Positions 36,878 to 49,773 of a DNA stretch of 64,000 bases are shown piece after piece (positions within the stretch are counted from its first letter, which is position 1; each line of letters begins with the position of its first letter). Origin of the DNA: Varroa destructor. Taxonomy: Eukaryota > Arthropoda > Arachnida > Mesostigmata > Varroidae. The DNA lies in NCBI RefSeq assembly GCF_002443255.2, contig NW_019211455.1, positions 16,308,845 through 16,372,844 of the forward strand. The letters are read 5' to 3'. The notes under the pieces are model-generated. The model was not told where the DNA came from. It saw only the letters and a list, made by a program, of their open reading frames with translations, and did no database searches. The position numbers and the translations under genes were made by a program.

Positions 36878-39378
36878 TAGAAGGCTCAAAGATCTCTTGG
36901 AGCTAAGAGCGTAAAGTCAGTAACAGGTCAGAATCGCTTCATGGGTCAGGGTCGATCTGGAGGACCCAGATACTGTGGCATCTTCGAGTGCTAAAAAGAT
37001 ACTCAAGAAAGTGGAAATGCTGGCGGAATAGGCTGAAAACGCATTTTTGCCTTCGTCACCTAATGCGACCCTTTCACTTACTCTCTATTGCATCTGTAAC
37101 TGCATACTGCTCGCCTACGTAGTGCGTCAGAGTCTACTGAAACGTATGTTTGGGTAAAATAAAAACCCTTTGCTTACCGAGACGATACACGAAGAATTAC
37201 TAGCTTGCCCACAAACGCTAAAACAGCTGTAGTTATCCCTAGTCAGAGTAGATTCTCAGTGGGCATTTTGGTTAGTATGATTGAGGGCAAAGTTTCAGAT
37301 GTTCTGCCCTCGCTGAGACTTCGCTTGAATTGATTAGCACGTCTTTCATGACGTTACTATTGCGCTACTACTTCTCGGATACATTAAAATGTTGCTGAAA
37401 TAATACAAATTTGAGAAGATATTTAGTGTTTTATATGGATCAATCGATAACGTAAGTTGTTTAGGTATTTAGAGCTTGTACTTGTAATTGTGCTACAAGA
37501 AACGAAAACTTGATTCACTCTCCTCTCTATCGAAGATTATGAAGTTCTTGTTCGCTGTGAATTTCTACGGGGCCTTACTGATGACTCAGGTACCTAGTTG
37601 CTCTCGCTGCGAACAATGTCTCGTCTTCGTTCTAGCCGTAAACAGTAATAAGTGCCGCGGTTCCATGATGAGTTCTCATTCCATAGCTTGACTTGTTTCA
37701 TTACTGTTATAAGTTTCTCCCGCTAGAAACTTTCATTGGTCCACAGTGATCTGATATTTACAAGTGCTGATTAGCGATTTTTGTTTTTTGATACTATAGA
37801 ACAAATTGAGTATCATAAAAAATCAGCGTCTGACCATTGTTTGCTACTATACTAAATAGATACACCAGTGAAGGTATAGTAATAATAAGTACAATCCGGG
37901 TCAATTGAAGAAACCCGGGATCAGTGTCAAAAATAGAACGAAACCATGATCACACAGACCCTTTCTGATCCTCTCACATTTTCCTGTCGACCTAAAGATG
38001 TCTGCTCTGAAGGAACTAAATCATTCCCGTCCCTAATCTTGGCGATTCTAACTACTTCTTAGCGTGTTACGCTGTTATTCCGCAGAGGCTGTAGCGACTT
38101 GTTTATCGGATCCCGATTTCATTGCAACAACGACAACAAGCATAAATCCCCTTGTCTTGGAAAGTTCTGCTGTCATCGTACTAAATACTATTCCACAGAA
38201 TCCATGCAGAAGTAACGGGAAGTTGCTTTTGTCTTCATGACTCGCATTTGGCGCATCCATCTATCGTGGCTTCTCAGCGGGTTGCGGAGGGGAGCACGAG
38301 GCTCATATGCACCATGTCGGTCAAGCTTTAATGAGTGAGTCCCCGTGGGTGTCTTTGTGCGAGCCTGGGTCACTAGGCGTGTGAATCAATGGGTAGCACA
38401 GCGCCCAACGAAATGGTATTTAGGAGAGGAAATTCGGCTAGAGACGAAATCGTAAATAGCAACTGGACAATGCCTATGATGGTTGAGTCTCGTGAAACAC
38501 TTGCAGTTAGTTATATTGGCGTGTATGGACCGTAACGCCCAGAACTCCTTACGCGAGAGGTTAAACCGTTATTTTTATAGACGAATGGGAAAGTTGTACA
38601 TTGTCCCAATACTGAAAGGTACTTCGGATACTTTCGCCGTGTAATTCAACTTTAAGCGACTACCGTTTAACTTTAAAAGAACAAAACACCTTTCCCAAAG
38701 CACAGTTTCAAGAATGGGTCAGTGCAATGTCTAGTGGTAATGCTTCCACTTACGCTATGAGCGTCTTGATTGGTATTATGTTGAATAGAACGTGGACAAT
38801 TGTTTGAAAAAGTTTAACCGAACGAATCCAGTCATGGTGAGCTTCCGCGATATGCCTGGAATGGTTAGGATAGCATTGCATAACATTGGCTGCTACAAAC
38901 CTATCAGCTTTCACGATAAGCGTTCGCTTGACACCCATATAATTTCTATATATATTTCCCGCTGTGCGATGTGACCAGTTCTCCCATATTTAACCCTCAG
39001 TATAGGCTGCAGCGGGGCGCAATTAAACTGTATCAATATCAAATTTTTCAACATGGCAGCAAAGGGGCTAAAATAAAGACGGAAAGAGAGAAAAAATTGC
39101 TTTAAATACTAAAATTACAACAGCGCTACACCAATTGACGATTCGGCTACTCAGAGGGGTGCGGGAAAACCGCAAGCGCGTGACTACTGGTTGAATCGCG
39201 TCTTCTTTTTCTCGTTTTCCCCCTGGCTGAAAGCGGCGCTGAACAGATCCAACATTCGTGTTCGGAGCGCCAGCCAAGGTGATGCTAACAATAAGCACAG
39301 TGAGCATAGACCCCCCTAGACATCATCACGATGTCATGAAACAGAGTCCTGGAGAGCCCAGCTCGAAGTTAAAGTCGA

Positions 39379-39396
39379 CAGCAGCAGCAGCAGCAG
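39379..39396. repeat. CAG/GCA trinucleotide repeat
   Basis: Six consecutive triplet units. They sit in an open frame of 88 codons (39258-39524, plus strand) that lacks known motifs. Confidence 0.8.
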
Positions 39397-39624
39397 CAAT
39401 ACATTTCGTAGGTTTTGCAAATCTGATTAAAATGTCAAACTGCGAACATCCTGTCAAAATACAAATTGCTATCGTCTATCCGCCCGGCCTGTGTATGACC
39501 ATTAACTGCACTTTGTCAAGATGACAATATTTATATGAATAGTGATTTCTGCTGAAGTATGGGCGTAGACAACGCAAAGAACGGCGTTGGACATGATGCC
39601 TTCAAAGAGACCGCAAACGACATA

Positions 39625-39724
39625 NNNNNNNNNNNNNNNNNNNNNNNNNNNNNNNNNNNNNNNNNNNNNNNNNNNNNNNNNNNNNNNNNNNNNNNNNNNN
39701 NNNNNNNNNNNNNNNNNNNNNNNN
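39625..39724. other. Assembly gap, exactly 100 N
   Basis: The run of 100 unknown bases is the usual placeholder for a gap of unspecified length, so distances across it are unreliable. Any open frame running through it is meaningless. Confidence 0.98.
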
Positions 39725-39748
39725 AGAGAGAGAGAGAGAGAGAGAGAA
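39725..39748. repeat. AG-dinucleotide microsatellite bordering the gap
   Basis: About twelve AG units begin at the gap edge. The missing sequence probably continues this simple repeat. Confidence 0.9.
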
Positions 39749-41976
39749 CAAATCCGCGAAAGGATTCTAACGAATAAGTTATGATAAAAGGGAAAAGGTT
39801 TTTTTACATTACACTCAATGAGACACAGGGTAAGAAGGGGACATGTATGGCACCACATAATCAGTAGGGGTTTTACGCTTGCTGTGACATTTTCTAGCTG
39901 GAATAATCTAAGTATTCTTCTTTTAGTAATAACGAGAGAATCTTTAATATTGTGAACAAATTATTTTCAATTCATATACCTTGCCCTGGCATTATTTTTG
40001 CAAGCTCGTGCCAGCGAACAATAAGTTTCTACATTTCCTAGTGGCTAAGGCACTTACAGTAATTGTCGAAAGTTCCCGTACTTCTTTAGAGCCAGTCGCT
40101 ATTTGGACCGGTAACGCGTAGAATATACTGCATAGTGACGGTAGACTAAAGTAAAAGTTATAAACGGTAGTTTTGGAACTAGTGAATTGTGAGAAACTAA
40201 CACGAATCGCTATCCAAGTTCAATAGACTGATGCCTTTCTAATCTGGGCCGTGCACGCCATCATAACGGACGATTGCTAAATAGGGGTATCTATGAACCC
40301 GAATCTATCTGCAGTCCCATAATGAGATCAGTAAGCGAATAGAGAAGCTACCGCAGATGCTTTGGAAGTTGACTGCACAAGGACGCATGTCAAGGTCCAT
40401 TTACGGATAACAAGGTTGAATATCAAACGAATATTATGACTACTTATATCTTTTCTTGTCGAGTAGATTACTCTGAACCCCCTAATCTTTCAGCGCCTAT
40501 TTAGCGGTAAACATTAAATGGTCCTTTTTTTTTTGTTTACAGATGGCTCTTGAAAGCTTTCAAAGAAACTAGATTCATGAAGCATGTATGTAAACTGGTG
40601 TTGAACTTAAAACGGGGAGAGCTAAGCACCGAACACTTACCTCGTTTTAAGAAACGCTTGTCTATACAGCTTATTAAAGAGGCATTAATTTGTCTATCGA
40701 TGATCCTATCGTATACCAAAAACATCCGTACCATATACTACTTCGACATCTTTTCAAGGTAGCTAAACATTAGATACAGGATCGCACACTATCTTTCTAC
40801 AAGCAGTACATAGCAAATCGCAAATATTGATTCGGTGGGAAACACGCTGTCGTTGAACTTGCTCAGAGAGACTGGCAGATGATCATTTCTTCTAAGGCAA
40901 ACTCTTCCGATGACGACCCCCGCAATAAAGCCCTTATTTACTGGGCTATCTAGTTAAACACGAGTGTTAACGCTGCACCATCCGATGGGAAACGGAAAGA
41001 GCGAAAAGAATCCAGATTCAGATCTTGTGTTTACCACCCTTTACAATTAACCGCCCCTATGACGACATGCACCTATTGCCAGTTTATAGAGTTTCCCCTT
41101 TACCACTAAGTAGAAAGGAACCCCTAGTCTAGCAAGTAGAATAGGCTCAGCGATTAAGAGCAGCAAGCATAACATATAAGTCTTATATTTGTGTATTGAG
41201 AAATAGCTGGATTCTCTATATAACGTTTCTATTTGCAGAGTTCCTTTGAAGCCTTATATATGTTACTTAACTACCATATACTGCGATATAGGCAAGTACT
41301 CTTGGAGGATTCGATGCGAGCATGTATGCTAGGACTCTTCAAAATATCAGTGACAGATCTTTATTTAGGCAGTTGAACTTAGTTTATGAGACGCAGTCAA
41401 TCAAAGTAGGCACTAGCGATGATGATTATAATGATAATAACAGTAACAGTAATTGAATGTCTCTCCATTTTTTACAACTGCAACCCTTTCTTTATCTGTA
41501 CTACAGATATACGGTTCAATACTCGTAGAAAAGGATATGCTGCTATTATACACCAAGAGGGAAATTTATGTTATCGAATTGTTGATGTTGGTCAGTTGTA
41601 ACTGCAGGGCAAGTAAATATTATTTAAATTTCTAATAACTTCAACGTCAATATTAGAACTTTTAATTAATAATAAGAAGATTAAAATCATTCTGCTTCCA
41701 GTGAAATGCCTAGCGAGAGCGCTTCATAAACACGAAAAGGATGATTCATAGAAGTGTTCCCATATGTCAGTTATTCAGACGCTTGAACCTCTAAATATAT
41801 TGTATATTTATGGGAAGAGTATCGAGAACGGATCATTCATGTCCTTCTGTATTCTTTTTTCCGTACATCCGGTCATAAATTAACTAAGCACCGATGTGGT
41901 GCATCAACAGTATTCACCGTTACTGACCCTCTAACACTCCATATGCCTTCCTAGACAACTACTACTGAGTGCGATC

Positions 41977-41991
41977 GGGGGGGGGGGGGGG
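41977..41991. repeat. Poly-G tract (15 G)
   Basis: An uninterrupted run of fifteen G. Its length is uncertain in most sequencing chemistries. Confidence 0.9.
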
Positions 41992-44032
41992 TAGTTCATC
42001 TGACGCCTTTAAAATGAGATCCTCACATGAAACCTAAGTAATTGAAGCAGCTCTTTTTGTATAAGCTTGCATAAAGCGGCCGTACTTCTTTTCCAGTTGC
42101 AGACAACTGGACTTCAGGTGACGAATGCGGTTGGAGAAGTAAGTTCTGCGCGAGTGTTTCAACCACAACAGTCTTTAATATAAGAGCTATCATAGGACAC
42201 CTGCAAATAATAGATGGGTGCATGAATCTCACACAGGTCACTCGAAGCACGAGGTATCCACGATACAAAATCATCAAAAGCACTAAATAATGCCCAAATA
42301 TTATCTAGCAGCGAACCCTGCTGTTCATGTTCAGTGCTAACAAAGTCCGTTGCAGAATCACTAGAGCTGGCGCATTTGCAGTTGGATCTCCCCCTACTCG
42401 ACTGGCATATAACGCGCACGTTCAGTATAGCCCCGTTGGGGAATCTCGTTGCTACTATTTTACTCATCGGAAAGAGGACTAGCTACCACTGCTAAGGGCT
42501 GCTCTCGGTTTTCGCAGCCAGCTAGCGAAACTCACAGTGCTCATGCGAACTACGATATCAGGCATCACCCGATTTCCATCTCCATATCTTCTTAGTTATA
42601 CGCCTAAGCTGGCAAGGAGTCTCAGGTTTCGCTAGCGGCCAGCATCGTCACTTGGTTAGCGTGGCTGGACCGCAAGATTCCCCCGGTTTCCCTTTTAAGC
42701 AGGATTCCTCGCGGGTCTAATCACCTCTCCCCAAAATCACATTGCAGCGCCTCTACAGGCCGATAGTCACACGTGGCGTGCTCTACATTCTACCCAAAGG
42801 CCCGCCGCACAGGTTGTACTCATCCCTTGTCATGCACCGCTCTTCGGTTCGCTGTCGTCGGTAGTGGCAATCACGCTCGCCTGCGTAGCAGAACTAGTAG
42901 TGAGAGTTGTAATCTGCGATCGAGACAGGGAGTCGTTTGTACACCGACAGCTAAAAATGTCGGCGACTTCAGTTTCAGTCCGTACAAGTACAAATCGTGA
43001 TTTTTGTGGACTGAAACACAGAAGAAATGAAGAGTTGAGCAAAAAAACGCTTCACCCAAAGATGGGTTCGTTTCATGCTATTGTGACCGCATCGTCCAAA
43101 GCCTTCGTGATGGTAGCTCAATGTATATGCAATTTATTGACTATTAGGACAGCGCAGCTGTTATGTGAAGGAGGCCATGCTCGTTTTAACACCCCCCTGT
43201 GAATTTGACCTCGGTTAATTCTGTGATTTTACATAAGGCGGTCTCTTGCGAAGAGATGCTTTGTTCTATGAGGAGATTTGTTTAATATCGCACCCACTAA
43301 TCAAGGCTGCCGATGCTATATTACTGCAGTCGAGTGTGTACTGGTCGTCACGGTAATCGGTCAGGACTTTCCTAACAATGTGTCATTTTCTTAGTGGGTA
43401 GTTGGTATCATAATGTACTTTACAATAATATATACGGTCGCAGAATGAAACAAGCCAAATGGTCCAATAGGTTAAGCCAGCTGGAACATGTTTCAAGCCA
43501 ATTGTACTACGTATTCGTATTGGGCTCTGCTGAGTTACTTAGTTCTTCCCCGTACATAAAGTCCAATGCATACAACACGAATTGTTGCCGTTGTTGTTAG
43601 TCTGAGTGATCTGTCCTATGGCGGAGCTTCGTCTCGTCCTGTCGAGGGCTAAGAAAGAAGCGATTCGCACACCGGATCTGATACGTACAAATTTTTAGTA
43701 GTATAGTATAATGCATCGGAAATGTTGCAAGCCGACAAGTTAGTGGCTTTTTTCATGCGACGAAACGTTGGGGGTATGTTAGGAATGACTGTGATGTCAG
43801 TGGTGATGGCTTCGCCGGTAACGAAGTTCAGTGATGGATGGAGTAGCGTAAAGTAGCTTGAATGAGTGGCAACCTCCCACACGAGTATAGCATTGAACAA
43901 AATTGAACATTGACTTACAAGGGGGGGTCACATACTCCAGCTAGTGACTATACAAGTGTACAACTACATGGGAGAAGCCATATATACCGTTGTCGCCGTT
44001 TCAAAAAGATCTGTATTGAGATGACGCAAATT

Positions 44033-44052
44033 GAATGGATATTTATCCATTC
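44033..44052. repeat. Hairpin, 9-bp stem with 2-base loop
   Basis: GAATGGATA, spacer TT, TATCCATTC. A short perfect inverted repeat with no evident function. Confidence 0.6.
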
Positions 44053-47000
44053 ATCTTGCATTCTGTAAGCAATCAGCAACGGTTTCAAGTCGTCATGATA
44101 AGAACGATAATCAATGCAGCATTAGTGATAATTATAAGAGCGCAAAATGTTGCTAGGTATCGCAACTTGTCCGCGGTAGTTGTAAGTTATAAAATCGTCA
44201 AACAAGCAATTTATCATAACCAGCACTAAAATGCTCGTAGATTTAAGCTACTGCCAAAGAAACGTATAGTCGAAGGCATCGACGGTCGCGATTTCGTCTG
44301 AACTACGACAAGAAGATTCAATCCACAGACAAACCGCTGACGTCTGAACATAACTAACAACATGCATTTTTATTGAGGTCACAAGTTTTTTTTATATGTT
44401 TCTTCGTTTACACGAAAGGAGACCTATGGTACAGGAGACATGTATTATGTAGCATATATTATGTGCAATTAATGAAGAGGGCAAGCAGGTATACCACGTC
44501 AGTGGAACAACCCTTGCATCGTCGACGTATAGCTATTATTTACTACTTCATTCCTCGCGACGCTTTTGGCGACTGTGGAATATTTGATACGAAGACTGTC
44601 TTCTTCGAAGAAATAATTATTTGTAAGGTTCGCTTATTATAGCTGGGAAAAGATTCAAGAACTTTGCTTCTTAAATAACGGTGGCACAGCAGACCGATGA
44701 ACGTAGCGGTGCCTGCACAAACACATTCAACGTAACGGTAGGTCTTCGATACATCTGCATGTTCTAAGTATTTGACGTCATCTGTGCTATATTTATTTAC
44801 ATCCGGTAGAAAAGTTACATTTGACAGAGAAGCAAAGGGACACATTTATTAATTGCAACAGGAAAATGAGTTATGAGGAGCAGCGCGGTAGTTCTCTACA
44901 TTGGTCTAACGTTCTTGGCGAAAACGATCTGCGTCAACATCCTTTACAGTAAAATCACGAGAAAAGGAGGCTTAACGGTTGAATAAGAAAAACAGTAGAC
45001 TCCTTAGTCTAGAGGGTAAAAATTGCCGCTCTTTCGAACTGAGACAGTAATTTAAGTTTCCATGAAGTTGGACACTGCGAGAGTTGCTGATGCCACTTCT
45101 ATCAGCGAAGATTATATTGAGGCAAAATAGTCGGCTGAATTAAACACCTCGTCAATGCAGCTAAAAATCGACGATAGCTGGAACGGGGGTGACCCGCGCC
45201 CCATTAGTTGGCAGTAGGAAACCGAGCAAGAGTCGCGGAAATCAAGCTTGGATTCTGCCAGAATCCTAACGATCGAATCGAGAAAACGTTTTATTAGTTT
45301 TTTTTTGGGAACTAATGTGGGGAAAAGCAGTGCTCGAGTGGACAAATCATAGCTTATTTTGGGCGAAAATTGCTCGATCAAGAATGGATAGCAAGCAACA
45401 AACTTCTCGCACATGTAACTTACCTAGGAAGAGGATCTGCACATGAGTACCGCTCAACTGTCCCGCAGCAGATTTGCACTAGGTATCCCTAAATTGAGCT
45501 GGCCGGCTAGATACGGATCAACCAATATGGCTTGATAATCTGTATCACAGGACTGACCAGTAACAAGTTATTAATAAGATCTTGAAGGATCTGAAGAACA
45601 AACTCTAATAGGTGTGTGGAGCTTGCAATTCACTGAGGCAAGCTATTGCGGTAATAACAATTGTTAAATAATCATTTTTTAGCGGTAACAGCAGAGGATA
45701 TCACAACACTGTTTAGTCACTTCGGGAAAACTTCTGATGATGTACATGATTGCTGGTGCATCAATGTTTATCCGTAATATCACAGAGTACCTTAGGACAA
45801 CAACTGCCATTGTGAACGTTTCCAGCATTGATGACGATCTAACATTTCATTTTTAAAAATTAATAAGTCGATCGCAGTAAGGTTTACGTCAACTTAGTTT
45901 CTGTTTAGCTAAAACACAGACTCCTCGTCCCGGTGATGGATTTTTTTTAAATTATCGTTATAGGATCATTCATCGTCGAGTATTGTCTTGCCAAGCCAAA
46001 TTTCATGAAAGTACGTACATGTCGATGTCGTACATGAATGAGGTCTAGAGTATCCAGTTTAGCGGCTCAGCGAGAGTCGAGGTACGTAGCTGGCGACGAC
46101 TGTCGCCTCAACCCGTTCACGACAGTCAATAGCGTGTCATTTAGGCGTTTGTGTCATCAACATACCCAGCAAATTGGGATAGTACTTTATTTGATAGGAT
46201 CATTCGAAGAAACGCCTTGACAACAGTGCCTATCACCGAAAAAATCGGAACCTACACAGTGGCCAAACCGCCCTTATTAGGCACACAACAGAACCGCAAC
46301 AAAGGTATTGTGTTACGTTACGTAAACAAACGCTCGTTTGTTTTTAAATCTCGCGCGACTGAGAGCGGAAGATAGATGGCGGCAACAGCTTCCTGATTAT
46401 GGGTGCACAATCGTGCCGATTATTGCTCGGTTTCAGTCTCAGTGGGCGCGAAGAAGCTTGGCCAAGGCGTTGATCAACATCGGAGTTCGATGGCGCCAAC
46501 GCCGTCGGACTCGGACAGGTCCGTCCACTTACCGATGCACTAGCGGAAATAAACTAGGCTGGATATGTGCACCCAAATAAACAAGTGTTCAATCTTAATG
46601 TTGAGCGAAGGAAGTGGTCATGTCGGCAGCTCATTTTTACTCGTTCGGTCTTGTTACATGCCAAATGTTGCGCTTGACGTAGGCAAGGTTCGTCAAATTA
46701 GAGATCTAATGTATGAGCAATCCATCACAACCGCCGGGGGAATTTACTCAACGGCTCGGGCATGTACGCGTGGTTTATTCGTTGCGGGACCTTTGGCTAA
46801 ATATTGTCATATGGTCAATAGCACCACGGCCATTATAGCATTATCCGAGAGCAACAACGACAGGTGTACTGCAAATGACACTGAGCAAGGCCTCTCGACT
46901 ATGTTTTCTCTAAACGTACTCAGGCACCGAAATGGTAACAGAAAGAGGGCAGACGACAGGAAGGTTTCCTAGCGAAGAGACGGAAGCCTAGATCATAACC

Positions 47001-49581
47001 CGGAGTGCGATCTAAACCAACGCTAACGAAACGGGCAGATGCAAGCATTTGAATAATTACAATACCTTACAATAAAAAATGATCAGATACTTCACAATGA
47101 AAACGTAAAAAACTGCGGAGCGGTAGAAGAATACCCGTTTCGACCAGTCCAAATATGTGTGTATATAGAATCACATGAAAAAACAATTAAAAGCATAGAT
47201 TAAGAAACATCTAGTGGGGCGGTGTCTAACAAGGGACGCAAACGACTTTATCATAAAATTTAATAAAAACTACGTATTGAGCGCACAAAATATCAACAAC
47301 ACTGCCCCTATTCTTTCTGTGGCGTACCGCTGTAAATGTTGCCTAGGGTCTATGTTGCCCGTTTCTTCTGGCTGCGACCTATGGACTCTTACGGAAAACT
47401 TGGAAGTTTAAAAAATGTGATGACGCAGACCTTCAGTGCTGCCCTTGCCTGTCTGTCTCCGTTAGCAGACAAAGCCGTTGCGTTAAGGCTAAAGCCGTTT
47501 GAAGCTGATGTGCCAAGCTTCCTCCTCGGTTACTGCTGTTTCCGGATCAGACCCTGCACTTCAACGAATGGACGACCTAACTGTGCTTCTCTTTCGTCTT
47601 CAAAGTGGGGGGTGAGTGGTGAATATCTAAACTCTATGAAAGATATACAAAAAGCAGGAAAAAATGCGAACGGCAAGAACCATTGAGAAACAGACACAAA
47701 GATGAGGTGGATTAGATTGTCAATCGAGAATCGATCATATAAGGATAGCGGTTGGACCGACGCGCATATGGCCCGTGGCTCAGCTAGACCCATGCGATTC
47801 AGGCAGACCCGAAACGGCACTGCAGTTCTTTGTCATCCTCTATTTTATGGGATCTTTTTGTTCAGAGAGATATACAGGGGACACAAGAACAGAGGACATG
47901 CTGGATGAGCAAAAAGGTCAGAGGAAGGGAACAAATTCGGAAATAATACATGCGCAGCGAACAGAACTTGGAAAATTGAGATTTAATGTTAAAGTGAAAT
48001 TAGTAAAGTAACGAAATGCACCTAGATCTCTATACCAGAAATATTTAAAAAATATATTTGAATTTCAAGGTCGTTGTTGATAGTAACGTAATTCTCATTA
48101 AACAGTTCTGGCAATTAACTATTGTAAGCTTTTAAAAGCTTTGTCCGGTTTCAATGTACAGCAAAATAGGAAAGTTTAAAATGATTTTGCTGGCTACGAG
48201 GCATGCGTGTCTGCGCACTTCGAACTTAGTTTTTTTTTTCTTTAAGTTAAACATAAACGCAATTACCATTGGACACACAACAATCCGCGTTTTTTGAACT
48301 TTTAAAGATGTTTAAAAAAATGCTTTTCAATTATAGGTGATACAAAAGGTAGCCACAAAAACAAAGCTGGTTAACTATACTATTATACAAGATGTCGCTA
48401 AATTATTAACGTTACGCACGACTCAATATTCGCTCGAACGCTCCGTATCTCTGAGCTTCGGTGTTTGTGATATATCAAAGCGGCGTTAGATGGCTAAGTA
48501 ACCTTGGTCCTTCAAAAAACCAGCATTCTGCACAGACGGCAGCTTTGTTTTCCCTAACATGTCGCAATTTATTCAGCAAACATGTAACAATACTGCAACA
48601 TCACAGCTGTTAATCTCGTCCACCGATGCCGAAATCAACATCCGTGTGAAAACGCCAAGCGTTTGTACAATATTGAAATCGACATTTTCCAGGTAACTGC
48701 GTGAAACCAGCGAAATTTCAGTCACTGTTGACCTACCAAAAGGTTACAGACCGTGTATCTTCTTCTTCCCATCAGTTTCTAATGACAAAACACTTTCAAA
48801 ATGCCCGCGCTTCAAGGCACTCGTCGGTACATTCCCTCCAATAGAACCTGCCCCGTTTGTAGGCGACAGTCGCAAGGAGGTATAGCTACACTAAATACAC
48901 ACCTCGTTGGCATTCACACCAGCATCCGCAGTGCAGAAGCTGAGCTGGCCGAAGCGGGCAACTTTAGATTGATCATTGTTTTTGTCACGTTTTGTTGAAA
49001 CTTTATGTTTATGATATCGAGACCTCCAACAGTTCTGAAACCGTCGCAGTCGCTATTCGCCCGCACGCCCTGGCATGCCAACGCGATCGAGACATCGAGA
49101 ACTTAACCATTGCCAATTAAGTGATAACAATAAAAGTCACGGTTTTGAGCAGCATCTCGCTTGAAGCGTGCCGCCCATACAAAACCATGACATACCATTA
49201 GATTGCGCGTCAAAAACGGGCTGACAGCAGCAAGAGTTCACTGGTCAACTGACTTGGCACGATCTGCTAGCGAGACCGGTCGCAAGTTCACCATACGGTG
49301 GCCTTGAAGAGGTCGGCTTTTGCAGCCCATTCTGTTCCTGGCCTTGGATCCCATCTTCCACTGGGACGGTGAAACGCACTTGGTCTTTGGTCTTTTGTAG
49401 CCTGTCATTTGAACTACGGCAGAAATTTGGTAGCTGTCCAGTATGGTGATAGTTAGAAGCTTGCGAACTGACGAAATGTGCGTTTACCTTTCTTTTCTAT
49501 ATTTTCGATACGTATAAATGTCTTTTTTAACAGAGACATGATGGGGAATACGCTTCGAGTTAAGAAGGCCTGCGAAGATTA

Positions 49582-49773
49582 ACGTTTTTCTTGTTTGTAA
49601 TGTCTCAATCAATCACCTGCTTGAGATTGAGTTAATGGTTTACACTGGTTAGAACTGATTAAGGGTGCGATGCACCACTTAAATAAGCATTAACCATATA
49701 TATTTTGCGTGCCCTGCCAAATAATAAATGACTCCTTAAATTGTTAATGATGTCCTTTACAAACGAAAAACGT
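49582..49773. repeat. Degenerate fold-back element, about 190 bp
   Basis: The ends are near-complementary: ACGTTTTTCTTGTTTGTAA at 49582-49600 and TTTACAAACGAAAAACGT at 49756-49773, differing by a two-base insertion. Near the midpoint, GGTGC, GAT, GCACC (49664-49676) forms a central hairpin. The arms between are only partly complementary. This could be an old terminal-inverted-repeat element (MITE-like) or a structured RNA. No target-site duplication was confirmed. Confidence 0.35.

Noticed and set aside
39502..39858. Open frames crossing the 100-N gap
   Set aside because: The frame runs through unknown bases of arbitrary length, so continuity is an artefact.
46038..46972. Chain of overlapping plus-strand ORFs that might be a frameshifted gene
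   Set aside because: No conserved motif or family resemblance in any of the frames, and no codon-level continuity at the overlaps.
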